A stretch of DNA of 64,000 nt from Terebella lapidaria. Its lineage: Eukaryota > Annelida > Polychaeta > Terebellida > Terebellidae. Positions within the stretch are counted from its first letter, which is position 1; each line of letters starts with the position of its first letter. The position numbers were made by a program, and so were the translations under genes. The stretch spans positions 21,634,694-21,698,693 of the forward strand of contig OX424570.1 in assembly GCA_949152475.1 (NCBI GenBank), read 5' to 3'. Positions 24,855 to 36,190 of this stretch are shown piece by piece. A model generated the notes under the pieces. It saw only the letters and a program-made list of their open reading frames with translations. It was not told where the DNA came from and made no database searches.

Positions 24855-25636
24855 TCATATGTACGTGTTCGGAATTAATATCAATAGTAATGGGGTACCT
24901 ACGCCAATTGTAAATTCATTGAAGTCTTCTGGGAAAATCTTCCATGCATAACAAAGTCGGTCTTGTTGACAAATTTTAGTCGCCTTACTGGTCAGCACTG
25001 ACCATGTCCTATGAATATCGATTAATTTTAGTCATGCATGATTAAACTGTGAAAATTGGAATGGCTTTATAAGGCAACGTGGGTCTATTTACAGGAAGAC
25101 ACAAACAATTTGTGCCTTTCGATAATGTACCCCATTGCTGGTTTAATTTTCATTGTAAATAACATCAAAAATATATATCCTCGACTTGTGACATAAAATG
25201 CTTGGGTAATTGAAGTTATCAATTTGGCATAGGAGCAACAATTTTCTTAATTAGACTAACATGGGTGTATCCTTGCATTACCTATGCGTGTCATCAATAG
25301 AATTATTTTCAAAAGTATATTCAGAATATTCGTTTGAAGACAACCACTATTATGAATGTGTGTTCAGTGAATCAGGAGCAATGTACCAACTAAACGTTGA
25401 CTTCAATGTTTACTGACATATCCATCCCTGAGAACAATCTTATTTAAGACAAATCCCAAATCCGAAACAAAAACCATGCAAAAAAGTAGGCGTGTAGCCA
25501 ATCACAAACCAAAAGGCCTATGAACACACCTTCGGTAATGACCTGAACGTCTTGGTTGTTCTTGTTTACCGGATCTGGACGATACAGCTGCCCCTTGGTT
25601 GTGATGTCCAAAAGGAGAACTGGAACAGGTTGGTCT

Positions 25637-26087
25637 TGGGCATCAGTGCAAGTTGTTTACTGCTAGGTTCGAAGTGTACACACTTAGTGGTTATGACACC
25701 GTTTCATTCCCAATTGGAAACGAGAAAGTCAGTGCCCGCAATGATTCAAATGCTAACCATCTGTCAGGGATGCATCGCAAGACAGACGCCAATAACACAG
25801 CAAGCACAAACGGCAATAGTTCGCACATCTTCGTGGTCAATTATCAGTCATGTGATATATCAGTGAATGCGTACTTTATGAGGTTTATTATCAGAAAGAA
25901 AGGAAAACCAGTGCACATCATGACATCACCTCCGACAGATGCCAAAATGCTTGAGGCAATTGCAATCAGTGCTGCTAGGGTGTCTGGTTATGTATCGTCT
26001 CATCCGAGCCATGCACACTATCTGAGAGTGGGAGTAAATGATTGTCCGCAAGAATGGGTTACGTGGGGGAAAAGTAGGCGTGGCTGA
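25637..26087 (+). CDS. Unrecognised open frame in unit A copy 3
   Basis: About 145-150 codons are open, ending at TGA 26085-26087. No ATG starts the frame, so if real it is an exon or a relic. Visible features are a hydrophilic, Asn/Ser-rich middle (NNTASTNGNSS) with potential N-glycosylation, a basic FIIRKKGKPVHIMTSPP stretch and a C-terminal CPQEWVTWGKSRRG. The aligned copy 2 segment at 13.65 kb keeps parts of the same frame but has stops. I do not recognise a family. Chance or a decayed gene fragment are both possible. Confidence 0.25.
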
Positions 26088-28871
26088 TTAGGAAGGTGCT
26101 ACGTTTACACAAACATGAAAGACACACTCACTGATTACTGCTGGTCATTCGGTTGCTCATTTTGTTGTTGTTTATGCATTTATCAGTGCCAAAATAACTC
26201 ACTGACATTCAAATTCAATAGAAGTGAATTATACATAATACATGTGTTATCAATGTAAAATCCATATGGTTATCACATTCTATTTTTGTGCAAAACAAGA
26301 GCATGTTGATCTCCATAGCTGTTCGTTCATAGCCTACTGTGTTATTGAATAATTGTAGGAACAAATTATCATTTTCACATACTCTGCCCAAAGAGTGTTC
26401 TGCTCCCGACGACATCACCGTGTCTCTGCCAAAAAACAATTGGTCAGGTTTTTAAATATTTTTCTGTTCCTGAAATGTTTCAATTTAGGGTTTTGATTGT
26501 TATCATCATTTGTGGTAATAGATTGATACCTACATCCTGCCGTATCCGTGGTAATAAGTTGAAACATCCATTGCTATTTGTACACAGAACTCCATATCAA
26601 GCATAACGATAAAATACCATGCCTGGATTGATAATCCGTGTTTGAAATCACCATTCACGATTTTATATAGTTTGTGCATGTAGACATCTACTGAACTAAT
26701 ATTGAAAATATCTGTTGAATAATCAATCTTTTAGTAGATCTATTTACATTTTTCTTGCTTCGAGGGATAAGTGAAGAAGAGTTGCAAATCTTGGTTGCAA
26801 ATAAGCACATTGTATACTCATTAAATCTTAGAAGGAAGGAGAAGTGATAACTTTATACACATTTGCAAAAAGACCAGATATTTTAGTTTTCTGTCAAGAT
26901 AACCTGATTATGGTAATTCTATTATCGGAGATGGTGAGATATTGTATTTTTTATAAAGGGTTTACGCACTTTCCAACAGTGCATTTTCATGGTCAGCAAG
27001 TGGAGGGATGGCCTCTTGTCCAAGGAATCAGTTGTATGTTATACGAATTTTGACAACAAAAGCCAGCCTCTCTATATACATGTAAACACTTCTGGATGTT
27101 TTCATACAGAAGATGCTCGGTGATGATTTGAGAATTTCCATCTGGCTGTTCATTTTTCAGGGAGGAATGGAAACGCTATCTCTGAGAATTCACTTCCATA
27201 CGTGACGTAATGTAATGATCCATTAGATCCCTGTCATTTGATGAGTTTAGAAGAGATGCTACAACGGACCACCCTGACCCCGTCGTTAAGGATGACTGGC
27301 TCTGCCCCGTGCTTACATGTATATACACATGTGTACTAACCATCACGGTTCGCTTGCTGGTATTTTACTAGATATACATCTGCGTTGTGAAGTGGTGTGG
27401 TTGAAATGGCGCATGAACTCCGCTCTACTAGAGAAGTCGCCGGCCGACTGTTGTTGTCTGTCAGCTTGTTTTCTTTGGACCATCAAAAACACCTGGACCA
27501 GGGATAATGCATATTCTCATTCTGGAGTTATGTGCATTATAAGCTATGGAATATTGGGGTTTACAGTGTATGTTACACGACCATGCTGGTCTGAAGGCTG
27601 AACTGCTAAAAAAGCAAGCAAATGCACGAACTCGTGTGCGGATTTAGAAATTTTATGATTGGCCTAAAATTAACATTGGGTTAGATTGATAATGGGTATT
27701 CGTTGAGTTACTGAGCTAAAAGTATGAGCTAAAAGTATGAGCATTAGGTAAATTGGTGTTTGCATCATGATAGCCTTCCGTTCCGCTAAACTACGGACAA
27801 AAACATATGTATAACAGGATATACAAAAGTATAGAACCCAACATAACAATTCCTGTTAAAGTCTGAGTTGATGATGTATGTATGTATGATGTATAAATCT
27901 GTTACATTCGCTGCATTGTAAACTCATTTAATATGCTAATAAAATAACCTTGCATAATATTTATTCAATGTGTTCTATCGAATTCTGACTCCTGTACCAG
28001 GTGTGCAAGACACATGGTAGTGAGTGTATGGATTCAAAACATTTGTTAGTGGGGAGAATTTATTCATTTAGACTTTATTTAGAATGTATTCATGAATTTT
28101 TTCACCCCTCATTCTGAAAACTCTTGGCTACGCCCCTGATCGTGTCCAAAAGAATATTTATTTGCGTCGTCGAAACTATCCATGTCATAACACTATCGTA
28201 TGCACTATACTGATATTCTTGCGTAAAGAGGATTATCCCATGGAATATCCCTCCATGCATAATATATTAGAAGGCAACTTCGATACATAGACCGTGGGTA
28301 TCGTTTACACATATTATATGCATGGAATACAATGTCAAAGCTACTTGTTCACCGCATGTGTTGACACAGCCTTGGGACATCCGAAGAGTTGGGATGTCTA
28401 TTAAGAATGTTATTAAGCTTCTTAGGTTACTTCCCATGTAATACTAGTAGTGATTATTAATTGATCTTCCCGAAGTATAAAGCTACCGTATAATGATAAC
28501 AATGATGACTATGCATAAGTTTCCAACCAATGTTGAAGCTCTCGATTGATATAGTTCCTCTAATAACACACTTAGCAAGAGTCTAGGAGAATATAATTTT
28601 CCACCTACTCATTTATTATTCATTAGTTCTGCGAATTCATGTGAGTCTGTTTAATATTTGCATGTAAGTGCATCTTTAATTGGAATGAAGGTTTTTAAGT
28701 GACAGCTGTACGTACAGATTTCTTGAAGTACTCAGAAGTCATCAGATTATACTGTGCCCTCGCATCTATCAGACATTATACGTCTTTGATGATTTCTTTT
28801 TTTACGATAACAATTTTCAAAAAGGTCAATATTTTGTTCAAGTCACTGTTGTTTTCAAACGATACAAAAAA

Positions 28872-28975
28872 ATGTATATGTATATGTATATTTATATGTA
28901 TAAATAAACATGGAACCAATACCCAAACACAAGGTATTCCGAGCGAACAAAACCGAGTCTGTTATCCAATTTCAA
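28872..28975 (-). mobile_element. Penelope 3' tail fragment next to a (TATATG)n microsatellite
   Basis: 28911-28975 is a diverged reverse-complement PLE 3' end (CCAATACCC, ATTCCGAGCGAACAAAACCG, GTTATCCAATTT). It directly follows the TATATG microsatellite. Confidence 0.55.
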
Positions 28976-29619
28976 ATACCTCATGTATATGACACAAATA
29001 ACTACATATCAAACGTGCAAGGTCATCTAGATGATTAATCTCTATTGATATGATTAGTATATGGTGTTTTATTCTAAGTTTGGTGACCGTTCACTCTGCA
29101 TCAGGTGTGTGATTCAAGAGGTGTAGTGCAATTTCTCATCACAACACACTGATGATATTGATCGTAAGCTGTACTGAACATCTATGACAATTCTACTGAA
29201 GGTGTGATCCAATCAATGTATATATATCGTTCTTTTCATCTGGCGGATGTGTCTTCCTCATTAAGGCATTTCAGCAGAAATGCCTTTATGGTTTTGTCAA
29301 ATTTTTTTCTTCTTCTTTTTTCCCCCTTTTTTCACTTTTTGGTTTCCGCACGATAACTTCAGTTTGCCTCAATGTCTCTTCGCCAAATTTTCACCGCTGG
29401 TCAGAAATGTTGTGTAGAAGAAGCCTATTATTTTTGAGCCGGCTCCGAGGTCCGTGAGGATGAAATCAATGTTTCTGGTTTCCGCATAATAACTCAAAAA
29501 GTATTAAGGAAATGAGTGTGGAACTTTGCACGGAGGTTCATATATCACCAGGGAAGAAGCCTATTGACTTTGAGGCCGATCCGTCAAACGACCTTTGACC
29601 TAGGGCTCAAAATAATTTT

Positions 29620-30480
29620 AGCTGGCTCATCCTTGAGGCACTCATGCATATCTCGGAAACGGTGCGTCGTAGAGCAAAACGGACGTTATTTACGGACTCA
29701 TCATCCTAGACAAACATGTCTAAGAGGTATTATGGATGACCTTCGACCTTGACGTGAAATTTCCTCGCTGAGTCGGCATTTTTCGTTCTCGTCGATATCT
29801 CGGAAACGGTGCGTCGTAGATCGAAACGGACATTATTTTTGGACTTGTCATCCTAGACAAACATGTCGTAAGAGGTATTATGGATGACCTTTGACCTTGA
29901 CCTTAAGTTTCTTCGTTGAGTCGGCATTGTCCGTTTTCGTCGATATCTCGGAAACGGTGCATCGTAGAGCGACACGGACATTATTTTCGGACTCGTCGCC
30001 CTAGACAAACATGTCTTAACTGTATTAGGGATGATCTTGATTTTTTTCGCTGAGTCGGCATTTTTCGCTTTCGTCGATATCTCGGAAACGGTGCGTCATA
30101 GAGCGAAACAGGCGTTAATTTCCGATTTGTGGCCCTAGACAAACATATCTGAGGGGTACTAGAGATAAACTTTGACCTTGACCTGAATTTTTCTGCCGAT
30201 TCAGCATTTTTCATTTCCGTCGATATCTCGGAAACTGTGCATCGTAGAGCGAAACGGAAGTTATTTTCGGACTCGTGGCCCTAGACAAACATATCTGAGG
30301 GGTATTAGGGATGAACTTTGACCTTTACCTGATATATTTTTGCCGAGTCGGCATTTTTCTTTTTCAACGATACCTCGGAAACGGTGCGACCTAGAGCAAA
30401 ACATTGGGAGCTTCATCATGTTTTTGCTGAGTGAGCATTTTGTTTTTTTCATGCTTCACCCTGAAATGCATCCAAGGCCT
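29620..30480 (+). repeat. Tandem repeat, ~134-148-bp monomers
   Basis: The phase marker TCGGCATTTTTC recurs at 29773, 29921, 30055, 30201 (as TCAGCA) and 30348, giving spacings of 148, 134, 146 and 147 bp. Each monomer carries TCGATATCTCGGAAACGGTG, CGTAGAGCGAAACGG and CCTAGACAAACAT. The spacing is close to nucleosomal length. Minus-strand frames through it are repeat artefacts. Confidence 0.85.
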
Positions 30481-30520
30481 TTAGGCCTTGACGTCTAGTT
30501 TTTTTTTCCGGACTTTTCGG

Positions 30521-31445
30521 CCCTTTGTTCATCGAAGTGCCCAGCTAGTCTCTAAACTGCTGCGACAAGGATATGTTTTACCAAGACTTATAACTGCGTT
30601 TAAGAAATTTTAAGGACGCACATGATCTGGTTGATAAATACACCGAATCCATGTCTACCATGCAACTAGATCTATTTTCATGTTAATTTTGGGGAATTAG
30701 TGACGGGTGCCACGAGTGGGGCAGGAAATGCTCACTCTCTCCGGAACACCTGATTTAACCTCCTAATGGCCATTTTTTGGGGGGTTCATGAGTTTCCCTG
30801 TCATTTTTGTTTTCTCTCACTTCGTATGCCTGATATGACTTTCTGTCCCCGGACGATGAGATTGGATAATGGACCCTGTTTTGTTTGCTCGGAATACTTA
30901 AAGCACCTGCCTTCGAAACCAGTCAAAATTTTTCTGAAAACTATATTTCATGCTAAGCATGCTAAACTAACTGAATGAAACATACATCAAATGTAATGAA
31001 AATAACCAGTCCTCAGTGAAATTTTGCACATTTGAACAGGCGGTTCTCGCGTAAATACAGGAACTGTATCCATCACACGCAGATGTAAACAAAGCACAGA
31101 AGTGCGAGATAGACTGACAATTCGACACACATCTTGATATATCACAACTACACTATATATGCACATACGAACTGGAAAATGTACTCGATGTGGACTTTTA
31201 AGCGCGATTTGAACATTTGTTTACATTCGGGTTTGATGGATACACTTCGTTTGCTTATTTACAAAACCGGTACAAAATGGGCACTAAAACGGACTCGTAC
31301 GGACTGCAATCGTCAAAATCATTGACCACACCTTTTGTTATATTGCATTCGATGTGTTTAACAAAAAATTGGTTTTGAAAAAAATATTGCATACATTCGA
31401 AGGCAGCAGCTTTAATACTGGGTATTGATTCCACGTCTATTGATT
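30521..31445 (+). mobile_element. Penelope-like element 3' end, split by a MITE
   Basis: 30521-30900 matches 40,290-40,640: the end of the RT reading frame (CGAAGTGCCCAGCTAGTCTC) and then the 3' UTR (GACGGGTGCCAC, CCGGAACACCTGATTT, ATGAGATTGGATAA). The last ~30 bp (TACTGGGTATTGATTCCACG) lie at 31416-31445, after the inserted MITE. Confidence 0.8.
30902..31411. mobile_element. TTAA-flanked 510-bp MITE (piggyBac-like)
   Basis: TIRs AGCACCTGCCTTCGAA and AGCTGCTGCCTTCGAA (inverted) are flanked by TTAA at 30898-30901 and 31412-31415. The uninterrupted PLE 3' end at 40.64 kb reads ACTTAATACTGGG, which proves the insertion and the 4-bp duplication. TTAA targeting is the piggyBac hallmark. The superfamily is inferred. 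No transposase is encoded. Confidence 0.88.
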
Positions 31446-32384
31446 TGGTTGATATTTCATGACAGAAACAGTTATACAATTAACAAATTTGTGAACATAG
31501 TTATGTGGATAAATCGGTTACCTCAGGGATTTTAGCATTAATATATGATGGCATTGTTTCCAATTGTTAACCTCATTAACTCAATTCACTTGTGTGTCAC
31601 AAAACGGTGATATTTAATAGTTTTACAAACACACAAGATAACATACCCAAAGTCAATCCTGTTGACAAACCGTGTACATATCATCCATTGACAATGTTGG
31701 TCTTCGGCTTTGAGCTGTTTGAATAACAATGGGTTTGATTGGATGTGAAACAAAGTGCCTTCATATAGAAATTGACTGCCTCCATATGAAATTTGATTTT
31801 CACTCGCTTATTTCTTCTCGATAACTTTGTGAATTTTGCCCAGACAGGACACTGAATAAGGCTCATGATGTCACTGCAAATATTATTTATATTAAATGAT
31901 AACAGCTCGAACAAAATTTTGATAATTTCTAGCCCAAACCAAATAGGTCAATATGGGTCATGGGCCGTATTCCCACTAACATTGGCCATTAGCCACTCCT
32001 TCTGTGAAAAAAAAAGGTGAAACTCAAACACTGGAAGGCGACTCCGCGTTGAGAAAGTACCTATTGTTCTATTATGTATAGGAATTTACATGCAGTGCAA
32101 AACATATTCCACATAACACTCTTTGACAAAACACTTGTAAAAAATTATACAGAAACCCCACCAGACACTTATATGCAAAGCAGCACTGGCGTCACCGAGA
32201 TCTTCGCTCCTATATACGTCTCCAGGTCTATACGGAATCCAATGAATCATTCATGCATTTTCAAAATCTTCGATTAGTCAATATTTTAGGGTTATTGCAC
32301 AATAGGGTCTGTAAGTCTCGTTTCACATATGTCGTAAAATGACGTAAACAAGTACGTAGTGGTGACCAATATTGCCACTGGTAA

Positions 32385-34198
32385 CTTTTCCTCATTTTTT
32401 TTATTAGTCCGATTCCTAAAGGGGCATCAAAAGATCCCCACGTAACACTGAACTATAGAGGAATTTCTTTGCTCTCATGTGTTTCAAAAATATCTACTTC
32501 CATTTTGAATAAACGCATCGTCAATTATTGTTACGAACTTAATATAATTGCTGATGAGCAAAACGGTTTTCGTAAAGATGGATCGTGCTCCGATCATCTA
32601 TTTTCTCTCATCAGTATCATACGTAATAGGCTTTCGATGAAAAAGTCCACATTTTGTACTTTCATAGATATGGAGAAGGCATTCGATTGGATCGATAGAG
32701 ATCTTTCATTGTATAGATTATTGTTATATAATATAGATGGCAATATATATAAAGCAATTAAAGCGTTATACTCGGATACATTGTCTTGCATTAAGATAAA
32801 CGATATGTTTAGTAGATATTTCGATGTAAGCAGTGGCGCACGACAAGGTGATAGCCTGTCGCCTACACTATTTAATATATTTATAAACGGATTCGCAGAG
32901 GATATAAAACAACTCAACAAAGGCGTGAATTTAAATGATAGAAATGTTTCTATTCTGCTTAATGCAGACGACATTGTTTTATTATCAGAAAATGAGTTGG
33001 ATCTACAAGGTATGTTATCGTCTATGTATGACTGATGTAAAACATGGGGTATTAATGTAAACTTATCAAAGTCAAATGTTATGCACTTTCGGTCCCCTAG
33101 AGCCAATGTTTCACAATTTAACTTTCGATTTGGTGATCTCGATGTCAACATCACGAGTCAATATAAATATATGGGTGCAATGTTGGACGACAAGCTAAAG
33201 TGATATATGTGGAAAACTATTGTCTGAATCTGCTGGTAGAGCACTTGGGAATGTAATTTCGAAATTCAAGGAAATGAAGGACACTAGTTTTAAAACATTT
33301 TCTAAGTTGTATGAATGCAGTGTGAACAGCGTGAGTGATTATGCATCAGAAATTTGGGGCGCTGAAGATTTTCCAACTGCTCAGCAATTACAATGTCGCG
33401 CTATAAGGTAATTTTTAGGTGTACATAGATATGCACCAATCCCGGGGATGGAGGGGGACATCGGTTGGATAAGTCCAAAATTTAGACGATTTATTAAAAT
33501 TATGCAGTTTTGGAACAGGATGGTTGTAATGGAAGACTCGCGCTTGACTAAGTATATATTTAATTGTGATTATGCAATGTGCAAATTAAATCGGTGTAAT
33601 GATATAAAAAATATATTTACATTCGTTGGACAAGGTAGTATATTTGAAGAAAAAACTTTTTGTGATATTGTAAATTTCAAAAATATTTTGTATCAAGAAA
33701 TGGAAACAAAATGGTTTACAGCTGTACACAATAAACCAAAATAACGTACCCATGTAAGATTCAAACACAAATTTGAGGCAGAGTCGTATGTTGTAAATTA
33801 TATGTCGAAACGAAACAGAAGTTTACTTGCACAATTTAGATTAGGTATACTCCCGTTATGTGTTGAAAGTGGTAGATATAGCAATATACCGTTGGAAAAT
33901 AGGCTATGCACAATGTTTATGTTCACGAAAATACTTAGTGTACATGCCGATTTTCACACCTATGATAACGATGAACGTTTTGTATTTTTTAACAATAACT
34001 GTCAAAAACAACTAGCTCTCTATATTTGTAAGGCCTGGGAAGTGCGTCAATCGTTCGTTTTTAATGTAAATGATATGTAGTGACATATAAGCCTTGTTGG
34101 CTGGGTACAATATGTTGAAATACTATTTCCTGTATAAATATGATGAATGTACATGTCACTGAAATAAACAATATACTATTACTACTAATATATGGTGA
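32385..34198 (+). mobile_element. Non-LTR retrotransposon (LINE), 5'-truncated
   Basis: It contains the reverse transcriptase core, C-terminal region and 3' UTR. The copy starts within the RT domain after a T-run and ends in ATATACTATTACTACTAATA, the same tail as the fragment at 3 kb. No endonuclease or ORF1 remains, as expected for an incomplete target-primed insertion. It is the innermost layer of the nest in repeat D. I do not assign a LINE clade. Confidence 0.85.
32406..34080 (+). pseudogene. Dead LINE reverse transcriptase
   Basis: The RT copies element RNA into DNA at a nicked target. The frame opens at SPIPKG (32406) and shows LNYRGISLLS, motif A FIDMEKAFD, motif B GARQGDSLSPTLFN and motif C as NADD (LNADDIVLLSE) in place of the usual F/YADD. 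After a TGA at 33033 the KSNVMHF and YKYMGAMLD segments continue. A frameshift lies near 33200 (just after LDDKLK), and the new frame runs to TAG 34080 with TAA stops near 33410 and 33743. The C-terminal part (SLLAQFRLGILPLCVESGRY) is typical of LINE C-termini. Two kinds of damage plus the altered catalytic box mean it is inactive. Confidence 0.88.
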
Positions 34199-35149
34199 CG
34201 AACACCACCGATACTACTCACGTAGTTTCAAAGGAATAAGCAGTTATTCCGTCAGTCATCGTAGGAACGGGTTGTGACCAATGTACGAACATGCAATAGT
34301 TTTTGCAGGAGAGGTACAGGAGATTAAACATATAGAATTTTACAAATTGGAAACTCACTGGTCACCAGAAAGGTCAAATCACGTAAAATAACGTGACGTT
34401 TCAAATCTCGCTTACAGACCCTATATGGGGTTTTACTCCAGAGGGCCAAGTCTTTGAGAAGCACGCTGCGAAGTGGAGGGCTTCTTCATGACTTGGCCCG
34501 AGGGCATGAAACTCCATATTGTGCAAAAACCTGTTTATCATATGCCAGTGGATGTCGGGGACATTTTAGTATGTTTCAAATGACAGAATCATATCCGATT
34601 AGAAAGAAATAAGCAGGAAATACAGCTTTTATTCATACATTTATTCGATTCACAGGTCATTTCAGAGTTCCAAGAGCATCAGCGTAAAACGTAAATTGGC
34701 GGCAAAAGGTCAAACATAACAGAATCGGGCCAGGAGAGCGACCATGTGCTTTTGTTTACCCTTCGAAATAATGACGTTTTCTTGCACTGGGAGCTGCCCG
34801 GGCAAGTGTGGAATTCACAGCCCGCCGGGCAGAAGTTTGTTATTGGAAGAATAGGCACAGCTATTGAAAAACAAAATACATAGAAATGGTGTATTTTCAG
34901 GTCTAAGTTTGTTGACAGTAATTTAAATTACTGTATAATAGCATTAACTACGCTATTTGCATCAACTGTCATTCTGGCATATGATAATAAGAACATACTG
35001 CTCTTCATAGTTGATTCCTCGGCTAGTATTTTGATCGAGTTAAAGCAGACTAATAATGTCATGTGATGGATGATGTATGTTTCTGAAATAATGAGAGAAA
35101 CAATAAAAACAAGGACATGCCCTGAACTGAAGAATAAAAACGCTATTCA

Positions 35150-36050
35150 CTAGCTTATTGACCACTTGGCATTCACGACCAATAGCATAACATGAGGAAC
35201 GTTTGGAGTAGAAACCAAACTCAAATGAGCATTTACACTCAAAGCCACCTTGACGTCACCAGATGAAGACATGGTGTTCAGAAGGTCAGCAACACAGTTT
35301 ATAAATACATTGCTAGTGTTGACAAGAAACTTCTTTGTTGAGAAGTAGGAATATATCATGCGAACCATGTAGATTGGAGAAATGTAACGTCATTTTTGGT
35401 TCTAAACAAGTGTACAGCCTTTGTTTCAAGTGAGCAGTACCATTGAATTTTAGTTGTTTGGAACCAGTAGGCAGAGTATTTTGTTTTTCAAATACTACTC
35501 ATTTCGAATACTATACATCATGACTTTGGCTCTCTGTTGATTATTTTGATAAAGCTGCAATTTTTGCTGTAGCAATTGCTTGATGTTTCCTCCCTTTACA
35601 ACATTCAGCGCAGCACAGTTTCCGCAAACTTTATTCACTAACACTGGAATGATATTGGGTCCCTGGCTACCATATTTCTATCCCAGAAATATTCTGGAAT
35701 CTCAATGGAATATTTTCCTCCATGGCTCAGTATCTTTCAAACAAAAATATCTTTTCTTGTGAAGCAAAACTCGCACTGTACGTATGCCTAGTCCACAGTG
35801 GATCCAATAAATTCACGAACATTGTTTGTCTTACAAATGATCAAGAATGATATTTTGATATTGTGTTGTCATGTCTATGATGACATTATTATATCAGGAT
35901 TAGATGGAATATATATATCTACAAATGTCAATGCATGATGTCAATACATTCAATTTTATTCACTTTCATTTAATTTATCAAATGATATTATCACATAGCA
36001 TCTCAATTGCGCAGTAGCATGAGCTATCAGCATTTGGATGATATCATGTG
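35150..36050. other. Insert or diverged segment in unit A3, unclassified
   Basis: This 0.9 kb separates the last two recognisable blocks of unit A copy 3. A short R1-like stretch (AAGCCACCTTGACGTCACCAG near 35,240) is visible. No gene is seen. Confidence 0.4.
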
Positions 36051-36190
36051 ATAAACCATGTATTTTTTTCACAAATCCCAATTATTTACATGACGGCTGT
36101 GCTTCCAATGGATGAATGATTACAAACAAAACAACAAAAGAAAATACTCATCCCAATATCCTCATTAACGGTGGTATAAAAATGTACATA

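Larger units (their letters stand above)
19127..25000 (+). repeat. Segmental repeat unit B, copy 1
   Basis: This is the first of five diverged copies. It shares ordered blocks with 36.2-38.7 kb: AGAGCCACAGGCCGTTAACC near 20,650, GTTCTAGATCAGAG near 20,795, GGTTTTCTTG(T/C)AGATACT near 20,900, and GACTGATTGAGATAAGCCAG near 22,748. It also shares blocks with 43.0-43.2 kb (ACTCAGTGATC near 23,310). Open frames (for example 19514-19846) are disrupted in the sister at 36.5 kb. It is interrupted by a dispersed repeat (21.65-22.74 kb) and a foldback (23.5-24.9 kb). The right edge is uncertain. Confidence 0.6.
29258..31445 (+). repeat. Composite insertion in unit A copy 3
   Basis: Unit A stops at CTTCCTC (29,256) and resumes after 31,440. 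The insert starts with a perfect 10-bp-stem hairpin (AAGGCATTTC AGCA GAAATGCCTT). It continues through TTTCCGCAC/CATAATAACT repeats and a 147-bp tandem block, then a Penelope 3' end, which is itself split by a TTAA-flanked MITE. It may be one PLE insertion with a repeat-rich 5' part, or successive insertions. Confidence 0.65.
32304..34422. mobile_element. TIR element nested in repeat D, carrying a LINE
   Basis: The ends are AGGGTCTGTAAG and CTTACAGACCCT. Further similarity inside includes the TTTCA and AAATGACGT / ACGTTATTTTACGT region. It is flanked by AT (32302-32303 and 34423-34424). A TA duplication can also be read, but the AT reading restores the spacing of the intact sister at 57.67 kb. 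No transposase is seen. About 1.8 kb of it is a LINE insertion. Confidence 0.75.
32286..34990 (+). mobile_element. Repeat D copy 1, interrupted by a TIR element
   Basis: The outer layer of a nest in unit A3. 32286-32303 (AGGGTTATTGCACAAT) is the left end. The rest resumes at 34425 (TGGGGTTTTACTCCAGAGGG) with the hairpin GGGCCAAGTC...GACTTGGCCC, CTGCCCGGGCA, GCCCGCCGGGCAGAAG and a right end near CTGGCATATGATAA. The sister at 57.66 kb is uninterrupted. Confidence 0.75.
25600..36190 (+). repeat. Segmental repeat unit A, copy 3 (interrupted)
   Basis: This is the most diverged A copy. It runs 25.6-29.26 kb, resumes at about 31.44-32.28 kb (GTGAACATAGTTATGTGGAT), again at about 34.99-35.15 kb (CGGCTAGTATTTTGATCGAG), and ends at about 36.06-36.19 kb (GGATGAATGATTACAAACAA). 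The gaps are a composite insertion, a nested transposon block and a 0.9-kb segment. It lacks the Harbinger-like MITE (empty site TTA at 27573-27575). Confidence 0.7.

Noticed and set aside
29620-30480. CRISPR-like array
   Set aside because: Monomers are contiguous and diverged at ~147 bp with no unique spacers, and the sequence is animal DNA.
32594-33154. 186-codon minus-strand frame
   Set aside because: Antisense shadow of the LINE reverse transcriptase.
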